Positions 1 through 7,109 of a DNA stretch of 15,669 nt are shown here, one piece after another (position 1 is the first letter of the stretch; each line of letters begins with the position of its first letter). The notes below the pieces were generated by a model. That model saw nothing but the letters and a program-made list of their open reading frames with translations. It was not told the origin of the DNA and did no database searches. Source of the stretch: SZUA-186 sp041552135 (GTDB lineage: Bacteria; Pseudomonadota; Gammaproteobacteria; UBA9214). The stretch lies in NCBI GenBank assembly GCA_041552135.1, contig JBFELL010000055.1, forward strand, positions 1 to 15,669, in the 5' to 3' direction. The position numbers were made by a program, and so were the translations under genes.

Positions 1-654
1 CAGCACGTTGGGCACTTTTGGCAGGTAGCGCTTCAGGCCGATCATGATGCCCAGCGCCAGGATGGCCATGAGCATGGTCTCGAAATGGGTCGAGTTGAAC
101 GCCTCGATAATGGTGTTGTAGACGGTCAGGTAGGTGTGATCGGTTTTCTCCACGCTGACGCCGAACAGCTTGCCGAGCTGGGAGGTGCCGATAATGATGG
201 CGGCCGCATTGGTAAAGCCGATGACGACCGGATGCGACAGGAAGTTCACCAGCACACCCAGGCGCAGCAGCCCGAGGGCCATCTGGAACACGCCGACCAT
301 GAAGGCGAGCATGATGGCATAGGCGACATACAGCTCCGGACTGCTGCCGGCGATCGGTTCCAGTGCCGATGCCGTCATCAGCGAGACGACCGCGACCGGT
401 CCGGTGGCCAGCTGGCGCGAGGAGCCGAATATGGCGGCAATTATGCCCGGCAGGAAAGAGGCATACAGGCCGTAGTATGCCGGCAGGCCTGCCAGCTGCG
501 CATACGCCATTGACTGCGGCACCAGCACCAGCGCCACGGTAATGCCGGCAATCAGGTCGGCACGCAGGGTTCCGGGTTTTTTCAGTTCCCCGATCCAGCA
601 CATGAAGGGGGCAACACGGGCTTTCCAGCTTTCGCAATTTTCACTGTTTTTCAT
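1..654 (-). CDS. SulP family anion (sulfate/bicarbonate) transporter, N-terminal part, cut by window edge
   Basis: Reading the complement from the ATG at 654-652 gives 218 codons that run off the left edge, so the C-terminal half, including any STAS domain, is not visible. The protein starts MKNSENCESWKARV. It then shows the SulP signature LRADLIAGITVALVLVPQSM followed by AYAQLAGLPAYYGLYASFLP and SSRQLATGPVAVVSLM, and then several hydrophobic membrane segments. SulP proteins are inner-membrane anion transporters; members carry sulfate, bicarbonate or other anions, and substrate cannot be read from this part. The gene is divergent from phosphoribulokinase with 229 bp between them. That position, together with known SulP carriers serving inorganic carbon uptake in autotrophs, makes bicarbonate a plausible substrate (inference). 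Family assignment is secure; substrate is not. Confidence 0.9.
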   Translation of the reverse strand, partial: MKNSENCESWKARVAPFMCWIGELKKPGTLRADLIAGITVALVLVPQSMAYAQLAGLPAYYGLYASFLPGIIAAIFGSSRQLATGPVAVVSLMTASALEPIAGSSPELYVAYAIMLAFMVGVFQMALGLLRLGVLVNFLSHPVVIGFTNAAAIIIGTSQLGKLFGVSVEKTDHTYLTVYNTIIEAFNSTHFETMLMAILALGIMIGLKRYLPKVPNVL

Positions 655-714
655 TGGGTTACTCTAGGATTTGAGGGCCACGACCCGGCTCCCTCGGGAG
701 ACAACGAGCCGGCT

Positions 715-720
715 ATTATA
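715..720 (-). promoter_or_regulatory. Probable -10 element (TATAAT) for the SulP gene
   Basis: The complement of 715-720 is a perfect TATAAT, about 60 bases upstream of the SulP start codon. No good -35 hexamer is visible at 16-18 bp. The predicted leader can form a hairpin between 685-691 (CCGGCTC) and 706-712 (GAGCCGG). Confidence 0.4.
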
Positions 721-883
721 GCGGTTTTCGCACCATTCTCGAATTAGCATCCTCAACCGGCCCATAAAGAACGATGATTGACCGACAGCGGCGCTCGTCC
801 TGCCATCAGCCTGCGAACATGGTAAGATTCGCCCCCTTTTTACTGTCACGCGCACAAAACACTGCAGGGCGAGGAGCTTTAAT

Positions 884-1759
884 ATGTCCAAAAAACATCC
901 AGTTGTCGCCGTCACGGGCTCATCCGGGGCCGGCACCACCACGGTAAAGGTGGCCTTCGAACACATCTTCATGCGTGAAGGCGTCAACCCGGTTGTCATT
1001 GAAGGCGACAGCTACCACCGCTACAACCGTGCGGAAATGAAGGTCGCCATGCAGGAGGCCGAGGAAGACGGCAATACCAGCTTCAGCCACTTTGGTCCGG
1101 AGGCCAATATCTTTGACAAGCTGGAGGAGACCTTCAGGGCCTATGGCGAAACCGGCAGCTGCGAGCGCCGCTACTACCTGCACAGTGAAGAGGAAGCCCA
1201 GCCATTCGGCCAGCAGCCCGGTGAATTCACGCCCTGGGAATCGGTCAGCGCCGGCACCGACCTGCTGTTCTATGAAGGCCTGCACGGGGGCATCGTGACG
1301 GATGACGCCGATGTGGCGAAGCATGTCGACCTGCTGATCGGTGTTGTACCCATCGTCAACCTGGAGTGGATCCAGAAGATCCACCGTGACTGCGAACAGC
1401 GCGGCTACTCCGCCGAGGCCGTGACGGACACCATCCTGCGACGCATGTATGACTACGTCCACTACATCACGCCGCAGTTCTCCCGCACGGATATCAACTT
1501 CCAGCGTGTGCCGACGGTCGATACATCCAACCCGTTCATTGCCCGTGATATCCCGACGCCGGACGAGAGTTTTGTCGTGATCCGCTTCCGCGATCCGCGC
1601 AAGTTCGACGTCGACTTCTCCTACCTGCTGAACATGCTGGATTCCTCCTTCATGTCGCGGCGCAATACCATCGTGGTACCTGCCGGCAAGATGGGCTTTG
1701 CCATGGAAATCATCCTGGCCCCCATCATCCAGCGCATGCTGGAAAAGCGCACCGACTAG
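884..1759 (+). CDS. prkB: Phosphoribulokinase, bacterial class I (Calvin cycle)
   Basis: This 291-residue cytoplasmic kinase converts ribulose 5-phosphate and ATP to ribulose 1,5-bisphosphate, the substrate of RubisCO. The length is that of the octameric bacterial class I enzymes, about 290 residues and usually activated by NADH. The P-loop is at residues 12-19 (GSSGAGTT). Residues known to matter in the Rhodobacter enzyme occur at the same numbers: Asp42 (GDSYHR), Arg49, Glu131 (YEGLHGG), Arg168 and Asp169 (KIHRD). The start ATG at 884 has a good ribosome site (GAGGAG, about 7 bases upstream). No RubisCO gene is in the window, so this copy is detached from any cbbLS operon seen here. The symbol cbbP would be equally acceptable. 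A decayed glgC fragment begins about 30 bp after its stop. Confidence 0.96.
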   Translation: MSKKHPVVAVTGSSGAGTTTVKVAFEHIFMREGVNPVVIEGDSYHRYNRAEMKVAMQEAEEDGNTSFSHFGPEANIFDKLEETFRAYGETGSCERRYYLHSEEEAQPFGQQPGEFTPWESVSAGTDLLFYEGLHGGIVTDDADVAKHVDLLIGVVPIVNLEWIQKIHRDCEQRGYSAEAVTDTILRRMYDYVHYITPQFSRTDINFQRVPTVDTSNPFIARDIPTPDESFVVIRFRDPRKFDVDFSYLLNMLDSSFMSRRNTIVVPAGKMGFAMEIILAPIIQRMLEKRTD

Positions 1760-1789
1760 GACACCTGACGGGGCAGGCCCGCCTGCCCG

Positions 1790-2197
1790 TGCATACCCGC
1801 GCTCAATCTCTACCAGGGCGACTGACCGGTCCGCACCTGCCAGTCACAACCACCGCCGGCGCGCACCGTACCCGGCGCCTCCGGCCCGGCAGGCGTGTTC
1901 ATCAACGCCATTGTCGCCGGCGGCACCCTGATCGCGGGCGGCAGCGTCCAGCACGCCATCCCGTTCCCGCGGGTGCACATCAGTGACGAGGCGGTGGTGA
2001 GGGGGCCATCCTGTTCGAGGGCGTCGAGGCAGTTGACAACGCCCGCCTGAGCAACTGCATCATCGACAAGGATGTCAGGATTCCGGCCGGTGAAAGGACA
2101 GGACTTGATGCGGCAAAGGATACCCGACGATTCACGATTTCACCGAAAGGCATCGTGGTCGTGTCAAAGGGCTACCGCTTCGGGAACGACGGCGGAT
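1790..2197 (+). pseudogene. glgC: Remnant of glgC (glucose-1-phosphate adenylyltransferase), C-terminal third only
   Basis: Translation of 1790-2000 in one frame gives ALNLYQGD-stop-PVRTCQSQPPPARTVP, then INAIVAGGTLIAGGSV and FPRVHISDEAVV. After a one-base shift near 2000 the other frame continues GAILFEGVEAVDNARLSNCI, IDKDVRIPAG, DTRRFTISPKGIVVVSKGY. This matches, block by block, the C-terminal beta-helix of ADP-glucose pyrophosphorylase (compare the E. coli pattern MYDRNWPIRTY, NSLVSGGCVISG, SRVRV, CVIDRACVIPEG, DARRFY, GIVLV). The damage is clear: the conserved Trp of the DWPIRT motif has become TGA at 1823-1825, there is a frameshift at about 2000-2004, and the first two thirds of the gene are missing because phosphoribulokinase ends at 1759. 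The end is approximate; past about 2197 the reading runs into the convergent DsrE-like gene. Confidence 0.85.
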
Positions 2198-2722
2198 TCA
2201 GAAATAGACGTAACCCTCGCGGGTCAGGCGCTCGACCTCCGCCGCACCGTTAGGCACCTGCTCGATAAATGCCGGGATATCGTCGGCCTCGATGCCGTAG
2301 TTTTTCATCATGGTCTGGCAAATCTTCACGTCCACCACGTGAAAGGCATCCAGCCTGGCGGCACGGTCGACGATGGCTCGATAGCTGTCATAGTTGGAGA
2401 TTGCGAAGAATTCCACCTCCGGTCCGTGCAGCACCAGCACAATACTCTCCTCCCCGCCGAGCGGTTTGGGCCGCCTGGCATGCTCCTCCGCGCGGTCGAA
2501 CAGGACCTCCAGTTCCTCGACGCTGTGCACGCTGATATCGAAGACCCCGCGGGTTGGGGTCGCATCCGAGTGCAGACTGTCCGGATTCACTGACGACCCG
2601 CTCTCCTCTGACGGCACCGTGGCCGCATCATCCGGCAGCGATTTCGTTGCACCCCCCCCGTACAGATAAGCCAGCAAACCCAGCAGCACCGCAACGGCCA
2701 GCAACGCCATACCCTGTTTCAT
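2198..2722 (-). CDS. Membrane-anchored DsrE/DsrF-like protein
   Basis: The protein has 174 residues starting at the ATG 2722-2720, chosen because GGAGAAAAG precedes it at good distance; longer upstream readings lack support. Residues 4-21 (GMALLAVAVLLGLLAYLY) form one hydrophobic segment, either an uncleaved anchor or a signal sequence. An acidic/serine linker follows to about residue 55. Residues about 60-174 resemble the DsrE/DsrF/YchN-like fold: strand IVLVLHG, then FFAISNYDSYRAIVDRAARL, the single cysteine Cys135 in KICQTMM, and the typical ending IPAFIEQVPNGAAEVERLTR and EGYVYF. Soluble DsrE-type proteins relay persulfide sulfur in sulfur oxidation. A tethered version would act at the membrane or in the periplasm, but its role here is not established. 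The gene is divergent from ctaA. Confidence 0.75.
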   Translation of the reverse strand: MKQGMALLAVAVLLGLLAYLYGGGATKSLPDDAATVPSEESGSSVNPDSLHSDATPTRGVFDISVHSVEELEVLFDRAEEHARRPKPLGGEESIVLVLHGPEVEFFAISNYDSYRAIVDRAARLDAFHVVDVKICQTMMKNYGIEADDIPAFIEQVPNGAAEVERLTREGYVYF

Positions 2723-2886
2723 CTTTTCTCCAAGGACCTGGATACCAGCCAACAACATACCGGATACGGTGAACTGTAGTACAGCACGGCAGAAACGCAG
2801 CTCCCGGACAGCAGACGGGCCGAGCGCCTTTGCGGTAGAATGTCCGCGCGGCAGAGAGGATCTGCTTCCCACACCGGAACTGGCAC

Positions 2887-3942
2887 ATGGACCCGACATC
2901 ACAGACCTCCAGACGAGACCGTATCAATGATCGCCGGGTTGCCATCTGGCTGCTGGTTTGCTGCGCCCTCGTGTTCGCCATGGTGATACTGGGGGGCGTT
3001 ACCCGTCTGACCGGTTCCGGCCTGTCGATGGTGGAATGGGACCCGATCTTCGGCTTCATACCGCCCCTGGATCAGGCTGAATGGGAAAGGGTATTCAGCC
3101 TGTACCAGGCATCACCTGAATACCAGAAAATCAATGCCGGCATGGACCTTGCGGGCTTCAAGAACATCTACTGGTTCGAGTTCGCCCACCGCGTCCTCGG
3201 CCGCGCCATCGGGACCGTTTTCCTGCTGCCGTTCCTGTTTTTCCTGGCCAAGGGCATGTTACGTCGGTCCCTGGTGCCGAAACTCGTTGTCATGTTCGTG
3301 CTGGGCGGCCTGCAGGGCCTGCTCGGCTGGTACATGGTGAAAAGCGGCCTGGTGGACAACCCGCATGTCAGCCAGTACCGCCTTACCGCACACCTGACAC
3401 TGGCAGTCGTAATCTATGCCTACATGTTCTGGGTGGCGCTGGGCCTGCTGCGGACGGGCAGGCACGAGGCGGGCAGCGCCGCACCGGCCGGCCTGCGCCT
3501 GTCAGCCAGCCTGCTCGGCCTGCTGGTCTTTGTCACTGTCATGTCCGGTGGTTTCGTGGCGGGGCTGAAAGCGGGTTTTGTCTATAACACCTTCCCGCTG
3601 ATGGACGGTCGCTGGATACCCGAGGCCATGTTCCTGCAGGACCCGCTGTGGCGTAACTTTTTCGAGAACGTGGCCACCGTACAGTTCGACCACCGCGTCC
3701 TTGCGATACTGACGTTGCTGGGGATTTGCATATTCTGGCTGGCGGCAAGGCGCGGCATCACCACGCCGCAGGCACGTATCGGCATTCACCTGCTGCTGGC
3801 TGCCGCAGTGCTGCAGGTGACGCTGGGCATCTCGACCCTGCTGCTGTATGTCCCGGTTGCGCTGGGGGCCGCTCACCAGGCGGGGGCACTCATACTGCTT
3901 ACGGCAATCCTGTTCCTGAATCACCGGCTGCATCAGCAGTAG
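2887..3942 (+). CDS. ctaA: Heme A synthase, type 2 (CtaA/Cox15 family)
   Basis: This 351-residue integral membrane enzyme oxidises the methyl group of heme O to a formyl group, producing heme A for aa3-type cytochrome oxidases. The N-terminal signature GGVTRLTGSGLSMVEWDP is at residues 36-53. The four heme-ligand histidines characteristic of the family are at His101 (FEFAHRVLGR), His169 (YRLTAHL), His269 (QFDHRVLA) and His330 (GAAHQAG). About eight hydrophobic segments form the two homologous four-helix halves. The long first periplasmic loop is the alphaproteobacterial/mitochondrial (Cox15) type rather than the short Bacillus type. The start at 2887 gives the usual short basic N-terminus; the ribosome site is weak. 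It stands alone, with no ctaB, ctaC or ctaD beside it. Confidence 0.95.
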   Translation: MDPTSQTSRRDRINDRRVAIWLLVCCALVFAMVILGGVTRLTGSGLSMVEWDPIFGFIPPLDQAEWERVFSLYQASPEYQKINAGMDLAGFKNIYWFEFAHRVLGRAIGTVFLLPFLFFLAKGMLRRSLVPKLVVMFVLGGLQGLLGWYMVKSGLVDNPHVSQYRLTAHLTLAVVIYAYMFWVALGLLRTGRHEAGSAAPAGLRLSASLLGLLVFVTVMSGGFVAGLKAGFVYNTFPLMDGRWIPEAMFLQDPLWRNFFENVATVQFDHRVLAILTLLGICIFWLAARRGITTPQARIGIHLLLAAAVLQVTLGISTLLLYVPVALGAAHQAGALILLTAILFLNHRLHQQ

Positions 3943-4166
3943 CCGGCTCCCTGCAGGCACGCAAGCCCCTGCAATACCCGGCCAGGCCCTCGACGCCGGC
4001 ACCGCCCGGGGTCTTGGCCACGGGCATCATCATGGCATCACCGCGAATGCATCGCCAAGCGTGCATACGAATAAGCATGCCTGTTATACAGGCCAGGGAT
4101 ATTGGGTAGCGTCAATTTCCAGCAAACGCCATACCCTGTCGCTGCAGTTGTTGCCGTAAATAGGCC

Positions 4167-4196
4167 AAAAAAAAAGGCTGCCGAAGGCAGCCTTTT
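4167..4196 (-). terminator. Intrinsic terminator of the cytochrome c5-like gene
   Basis: The stem GGCTGCC (4176-4182) and GGCAGCC (4186-4192) closes a GAA loop. It is flanked by nine A on the left (4167-4175), which read as nine T on the minus strand, 21 bases past the cytochrome stop. Four T on the right could also give weak termination for plus-strand transcripts arriving from ctaA. Confidence 0.9.
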
Positions 4197-4216
4197 CTAC
4201 AGCCATGAATATTGGC

Positions 4217-4522
4217 TTACTTGGCCTGATCCACCATGTACTGGACAGCGGCCTTGAGGTCGTCGTCCGAGCAGCTCATGCAGGCGCCCTTCGGCGGCAT
4301 GGCGTTCTTGCCGTTCATGACGCTGGCCATCATGGCGTCCATCCCTGTCGCGATACGCGGCGCCCAGGCATCCTTGTCAGCCAGCTTGGGGGCACCGGCA
4401 ACACCGGAGGCGTGGCAGGACTGACAGCTCTGCCGGTAGACCGCCTGACCGTCAGCGGCGGAAGCCAGGCCGGTGATGCCCAGCAGCGAGGCGGAAATAA
4501 TGGCACTTGTGATTGTTTTCAT
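4217..4522 (-). CDS. Periplasmic monoheme cytochrome c, c5-like
   Basis: The start is placed at the ATG 4522-4520 (MKTITSAIIS), because GGAG lies 9 bases upstream; alternative in-frame ATGs at 4528 and 4537 would only lengthen the leader. The 101-residue precursor has a signal peptide cut after ASA (residue 22), leaving about 79 residues. The heme site is CQSCH at 33-37. The probable axial methionine is Met75 in NAMPPKG. It is followed by CMSC (Cys81, Cys84), the extra disulfide pair typical of the c5 family, and by SDDDLKAAVQYM. It is a small periplasmic electron carrier, probably feeding a terminal oxidase. It is monocistronic, with a terminator just downstream and an FNR-like site overlapping its predicted promoter. 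Confidence 0.93.
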   Translation of the reverse strand: MKTITSAIISASLLGITGLASAADGQAVYRQSCQSCHASGVAGAPKLADKDAWAPRIATGMDAMMASVMNGKNAMPPKGACMSCSDDDLKAAVQYMVDQAK

Positions 4523-4634
4523 CTTCATAAACTCCATGGTTACCTGTTTGGAAACTGTCTGCAGCACCTGGATCCGGGGTCACGCCGCCTGATTGCCGGC
4601 ATATTGCCGCATGCCAGGATACTCGGGGTTGAAG

Positions 4635-4664
4635 AGTATATTTGAAAATCCTGATATACATCAA
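4635..4664 (-). promoter_or_regulatory. Predicted promoter with FNR/Anr-like palindrome for the cytochrome c5-like gene
   Basis: On the minus strand TTGATGTATATCAG (plus 4651-4664) matches the FNR/Anr box TTGAT-N4-ATCAA with one mismatch. Its first six bases also serve as a -35 (TTGATG), 18 bp from a strong -10 TATACT (plus 4635-4640). Overlap with the -35 rather than a centre at -41.5 would fit repression or modulation better than standard class II activation. The predicted leader is about 105 nt. Confidence 0.5.
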
Positions 4665-4721
4665 GTGGTTGTAAAATATACCAAGCAAATCAGTCAGTTA
4701 TTCTGCCCAGTTCCGCCAAAA

Positions 4722-4799
4722 TCAGTCCGACAGCCAGAACCACCAGATAATCAGCAGCATCAGGAGCAACCCGCCAAGGTTGATCCACAGATCCGCCAT
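4722..4799 (-). CDS. 25-residue single-span membrane peptide, translationally coupled to copA
   Basis: The ATG (4799-4797) overlaps the copA stop in the arrangement TGATG. The reading frame is 25 codons and a TGA (4724-4722). It begins MADLWINLGG, continues as an unbroken hydrophobic helix and ends IIWWFWLSD. The Trp-rich interfacial end, the near absence of charge and the exact stop/start overlap are typical of real small membrane proteins. The sequence resembles, from memory, the N-terminal helix of small membrane-anchored cupredoxin-type proteins found after copper ATPases, but here nothing cupredoxin-like follows. It may be a subunit or regulator of the ATPase. Its expression is inferred. 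Confidence 0.6.
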   Translation of the reverse strand: MADLWINLGGLLLMLLIIWWFWLSD

Positions 4800-7036
4800 C
4801 AGCCCGCTCCCCCGCCGAGGCGCATGCGCCGCAACCGGTTGGCGTTGCTGACGACGGTGACGGAGGACAACGCCATGGCGGCACCGGCAATCACGGGATT
4901 GAGCAGCAGGCCGGTAACGGGGAACAGCACGCCGGCCGCCACCGGTATTCCCAGGCTGTTGTAGACGAAGGCGCCAAACAGGTTCTGCCAGATATTGCGC
5001 ACCGTCGCACGCGAGATCTCGATGGCGTCCGCAACCGCATGCAGCGAACTGCCCATCAGCGTGATGTCGGCGCTCTCGATCGCCACGTCCGTACCGCTGC
5101 CAAGGGCAAATCCGACATCGGCCAGCGCCAGCACCGGTGCATCGTTGATGCCGTCCCCGACCATGGCAACGACCTCGCCACGCGCCTGCAACGCCGCCAC
5201 ATGCGCTGCCTTGCCATCCGGCAGCAACCCGGCCACCACATCGCGGATACCCACCTCGGCCGCCACCGCCTGCGCCGTGGCACGGGCATCACCGGTCAGC
5301 ATGACGACCCTGAGACCGCGTGACTGCAGCCGCCGGATGGCGGATTTCGAATCCGGCTTGACCGGATCGGCAACCGTCAGCATGCCGGCAAGCACACCAT
5401 CGACGGCAACGAACACGGATGACCGGCCAAGCGCGGCCTGCCCGTCGTAGGCTGCCTGCAGGGACATGACCGCCACGCCCCGGTCCTGGAGCAGGCCGGC
5501 ATTTCCCAGCAGGATCCGCTGCCCACCGACATCGCCCTCGACGCCCTGCCCGGCTATTGCCCGGAAGTTTTCCACGCGCAACGGCTCGATACCGCGTTCA
5601 CGCGACGCGGCCAGGATCGCGGCAGCCATGGCATGCTCGGAGCCCGTCTCGACACTCGCGGCAAAGGCCAGCAGCCCGGGCGCGTCACGGCCGGGCACGG
5701 GCGTGATCGCGGTAACACCCGGCTGCCCCTCGGTCACGGTGCCGGTCTTGTCCAGCACCACCGTGGTGACCTGCCGCGCGCGCTGCAGCGACTCGCCGTT
5801 TCGGATCAGGATCCCCTGGCCGGCGGCCTTGCCGATACTCACCATGATGGAAATCGGCGTCGCCAGGCCGAGCGCGCAGGGACAGGCAATCACCAACACC
5901 GTGATGGCGGTGACGATGCTGTAGCCGACCCGCGGCTCGGGGCCGAAGTTGAACCAGACCAGGAAGGTGGCGATGGCAATCAGCAGCACGGCCGGCACGA
6001 ACACGCCCGCCACGCGGTCGGCAAGGCGACCGACAGGCGGCTTCGAGCCCTGCGCGGTGCGCACCATATCGATTATATGCGCCAGCACGGTGTCCCGGCC
6101 GATGTGCGTGGCTGTCATGAGGAAACTGCCGGCTGTATTCAGCGTACCGCCGACCACCCGGTCTCCCGCCCCCTTCTCGACGGGCAACGGCTCGCCGGTC
6201 AGCATGGACTCGTCGATACTGGAATGGCCCTCGATGATCATGCCGTCGACCGGCAGCTTTTCCCCGGGCAGCACCCGCACGGTCTCGTCCAGACCGACCT
6301 GTTCGATCGGCACATCGAGCTCGGTGCCGTCGCGCAGCACCCGCGCCGTGGCGGGCTGTATGCCGAGCAGCCGGCGAATCGCCTCGGACGAGCGCCCGCG
6401 TGCCTTCATTTCCAGCGCGCCGCCGAAGTTCACCAGCGCCAGGATCACCGCAGCCGCCTCGAAATAGGCATGCCGCGCCAGGCTGGGGATGGCGTCGGGG
6501 AACAGCACCACGGCCATGGAGTACAGCCAGGCACTGCCGGTGCCCAGCGCGATCAAGGTGTCCATGCTGGCGCTGTGCTTGCGCAGTGCCGCCCAGGCAC
6601 CGCGGAAAAAATGACCACCCGAGTAGGCCAGTACGCCCAGGGTGGCGGCGCCCACGAGCACCCAGAACCATGACACGGCGGCCGTCGCCGGCACCGGCAG
6701 CCAGCCCAGCCAGCCACACACCATCAGCGGCACACCGACCAGCGCCGCCGCCACCGCCCGCCGGAGCAGGCCGCGGTAATGCGCGAACTCTGCCAGCTCG
6801 CGCCCGGCGGCGTCCTCCGGGCCGATCATCTGCGCCGCCTTGTAGCCGGCATCCACGACCGCGCCGACCAGCACATCGGCCGCGGCATCACCGGTGACCA
6901 TGGCGCTGTGCTCGGCAAAGTTCACGCTTGCCGACTCAACACCGGCCACAGCCTGCAGCGCCTTTTCGACCGTGGCGACACAGCCGGCACAACTCATGCC
7001 GGCGATGGACAGGTGTATGGTGTGCTTGTCGGACAT
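4799..7036 (-). CDS. copA: Copper(I)-exporting P-type ATPase (P1B-1)
   Basis: The protein has 745 residues from the ATG at 7036-7034 (MSDKHTIHL); an upstream TTG would add 12 residues with no support. It pumps Cu+ out of the cytoplasm across the inner membrane, either for detoxification or for cuproprotein supply. One N-terminal metal-binding domain carries GMSCAGC (13-19). The actuator motif TGEP is at 280-283, the membrane metal site CPC at 385-387 within IACPCALGLATP, the phosphorylation site DKTGT at 429-433 and the hinge GDGIND at 627-632. Cu+-class residues are YN (692-693) and MALSS (721-725). The usual SEHPL of the nucleotide domain reads SEHAM at 466-470, an uncommon change beside the ATP-contacting His468. 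It is the middle gene of a predicted three-gene operon. Confidence 0.95.
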   Translation of the reverse strand: MSDKHTIHLSIAGMSCAGCVATVEKALQAVAGVESASVNFAEHSAMVTGDAAADVLVGAVVDAGYKAAQMIGPEDAAGRELAEFAHYRGLLRRAVAAALVGVPLMVCGWLGWLPVPATAAVSWFWVLVGAATLGVLAYSGGHFFRGAWAALRKHSASMDTLIALGTGSAWLYSMAVVLFPDAIPSLARHAYFEAAAVILALVNFGGALEMKARGRSSEAIRRLLGIQPATARVLRDGTELDVPIEQVGLDETVRVLPGEKLPVDGMIIEGHSSIDESMLTGEPLPVEKGAGDRVVGGTLNTAGSFLMTATHIGRDTVLAHIIDMVRTAQGSKPPVGRLADRVAGVFVPAVLLIAIATFLVWFNFGPEPRVGYSIVTAITVLVIACPCALGLATPISIMVSIGKAAGQGILIRNGESLQRARQVTTVVLDKTGTVTEGQPGVTAITPVPGRDAPGLLAFAASVETGSEHAMAAAILAASRERGIEPLRVENFRAIAGQGVEGDVGGQRILLGNAGLLQDRGVAVMSLQAAYDGQAALGRSSVFVAVDGVLAGMLTVADPVKPDSKSAIRRLQSRGLRVVMLTGDARATAQAVAAEVGIRDVVAGLLPDGKAAHVAALQARGEVVAMVGDGINDAPVLALADVGFALGSGTDVAIESADITLMGSSLHAVADAIEISRATVRNIWQNLFGAFVYNSLGIPVAAGVLFPVTGLLLNPVIAGAAMALSSVTVVSNANRLRRMRLGGGAG

Positions 7037-7109
7037 GGCAAATCCGCTTGTGTCAAGCCCAGTGTACGGCAATACCAGGCAGCGGAAGGGCGCGGCGCTC
7101 CACTACCGG

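Noticed and set aside
920..1462. Minus-strand open frame of 180 codons within phosphoribulokinase
   Set aside because: The plus strand encodes an intact, strongly recognisable enzyme with catalytic residues at the expected positions, so this is a G+C-driven shadow.
2645..2660. Run of C in the DsrE-like gene as a phase-variable tract
   Set aside because: It codes for a Gly-rich stretch after the membrane helix in an intact frame, and a single such run is expected by chance at this G+C content.
2198..2902. Longer reading of the DsrE-like gene with 60 extra N-terminal residues
   Set aside because: The extra part has no hydrophobic or domain character, lacks a ribosome site and overlaps the ctaA start. 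The ATG at 2722 has a good ribosome site and begins a normal membrane anchor.
3943..4166. Possible small gene or relic after ctaA
   Set aside because: Frames on both strands are short or look like continuations of ctaA antisense; no start, ribosome site or recognisable motif.
4651..4664. FNR-like box acting on a plus-strand gene
   Set aside because: No plus-strand gene lies downstream before copA, which is on the opposite strand; the cytochrome gene is the only sensible target.
5633..6673. Long plus-strand open frame opposite copA
   Set aside because: It is the antisense shadow of copA: the minus-strand protein carries all P-type ATPase motifs, and the plus translation is His/Gln/Arg-rich with no domain.
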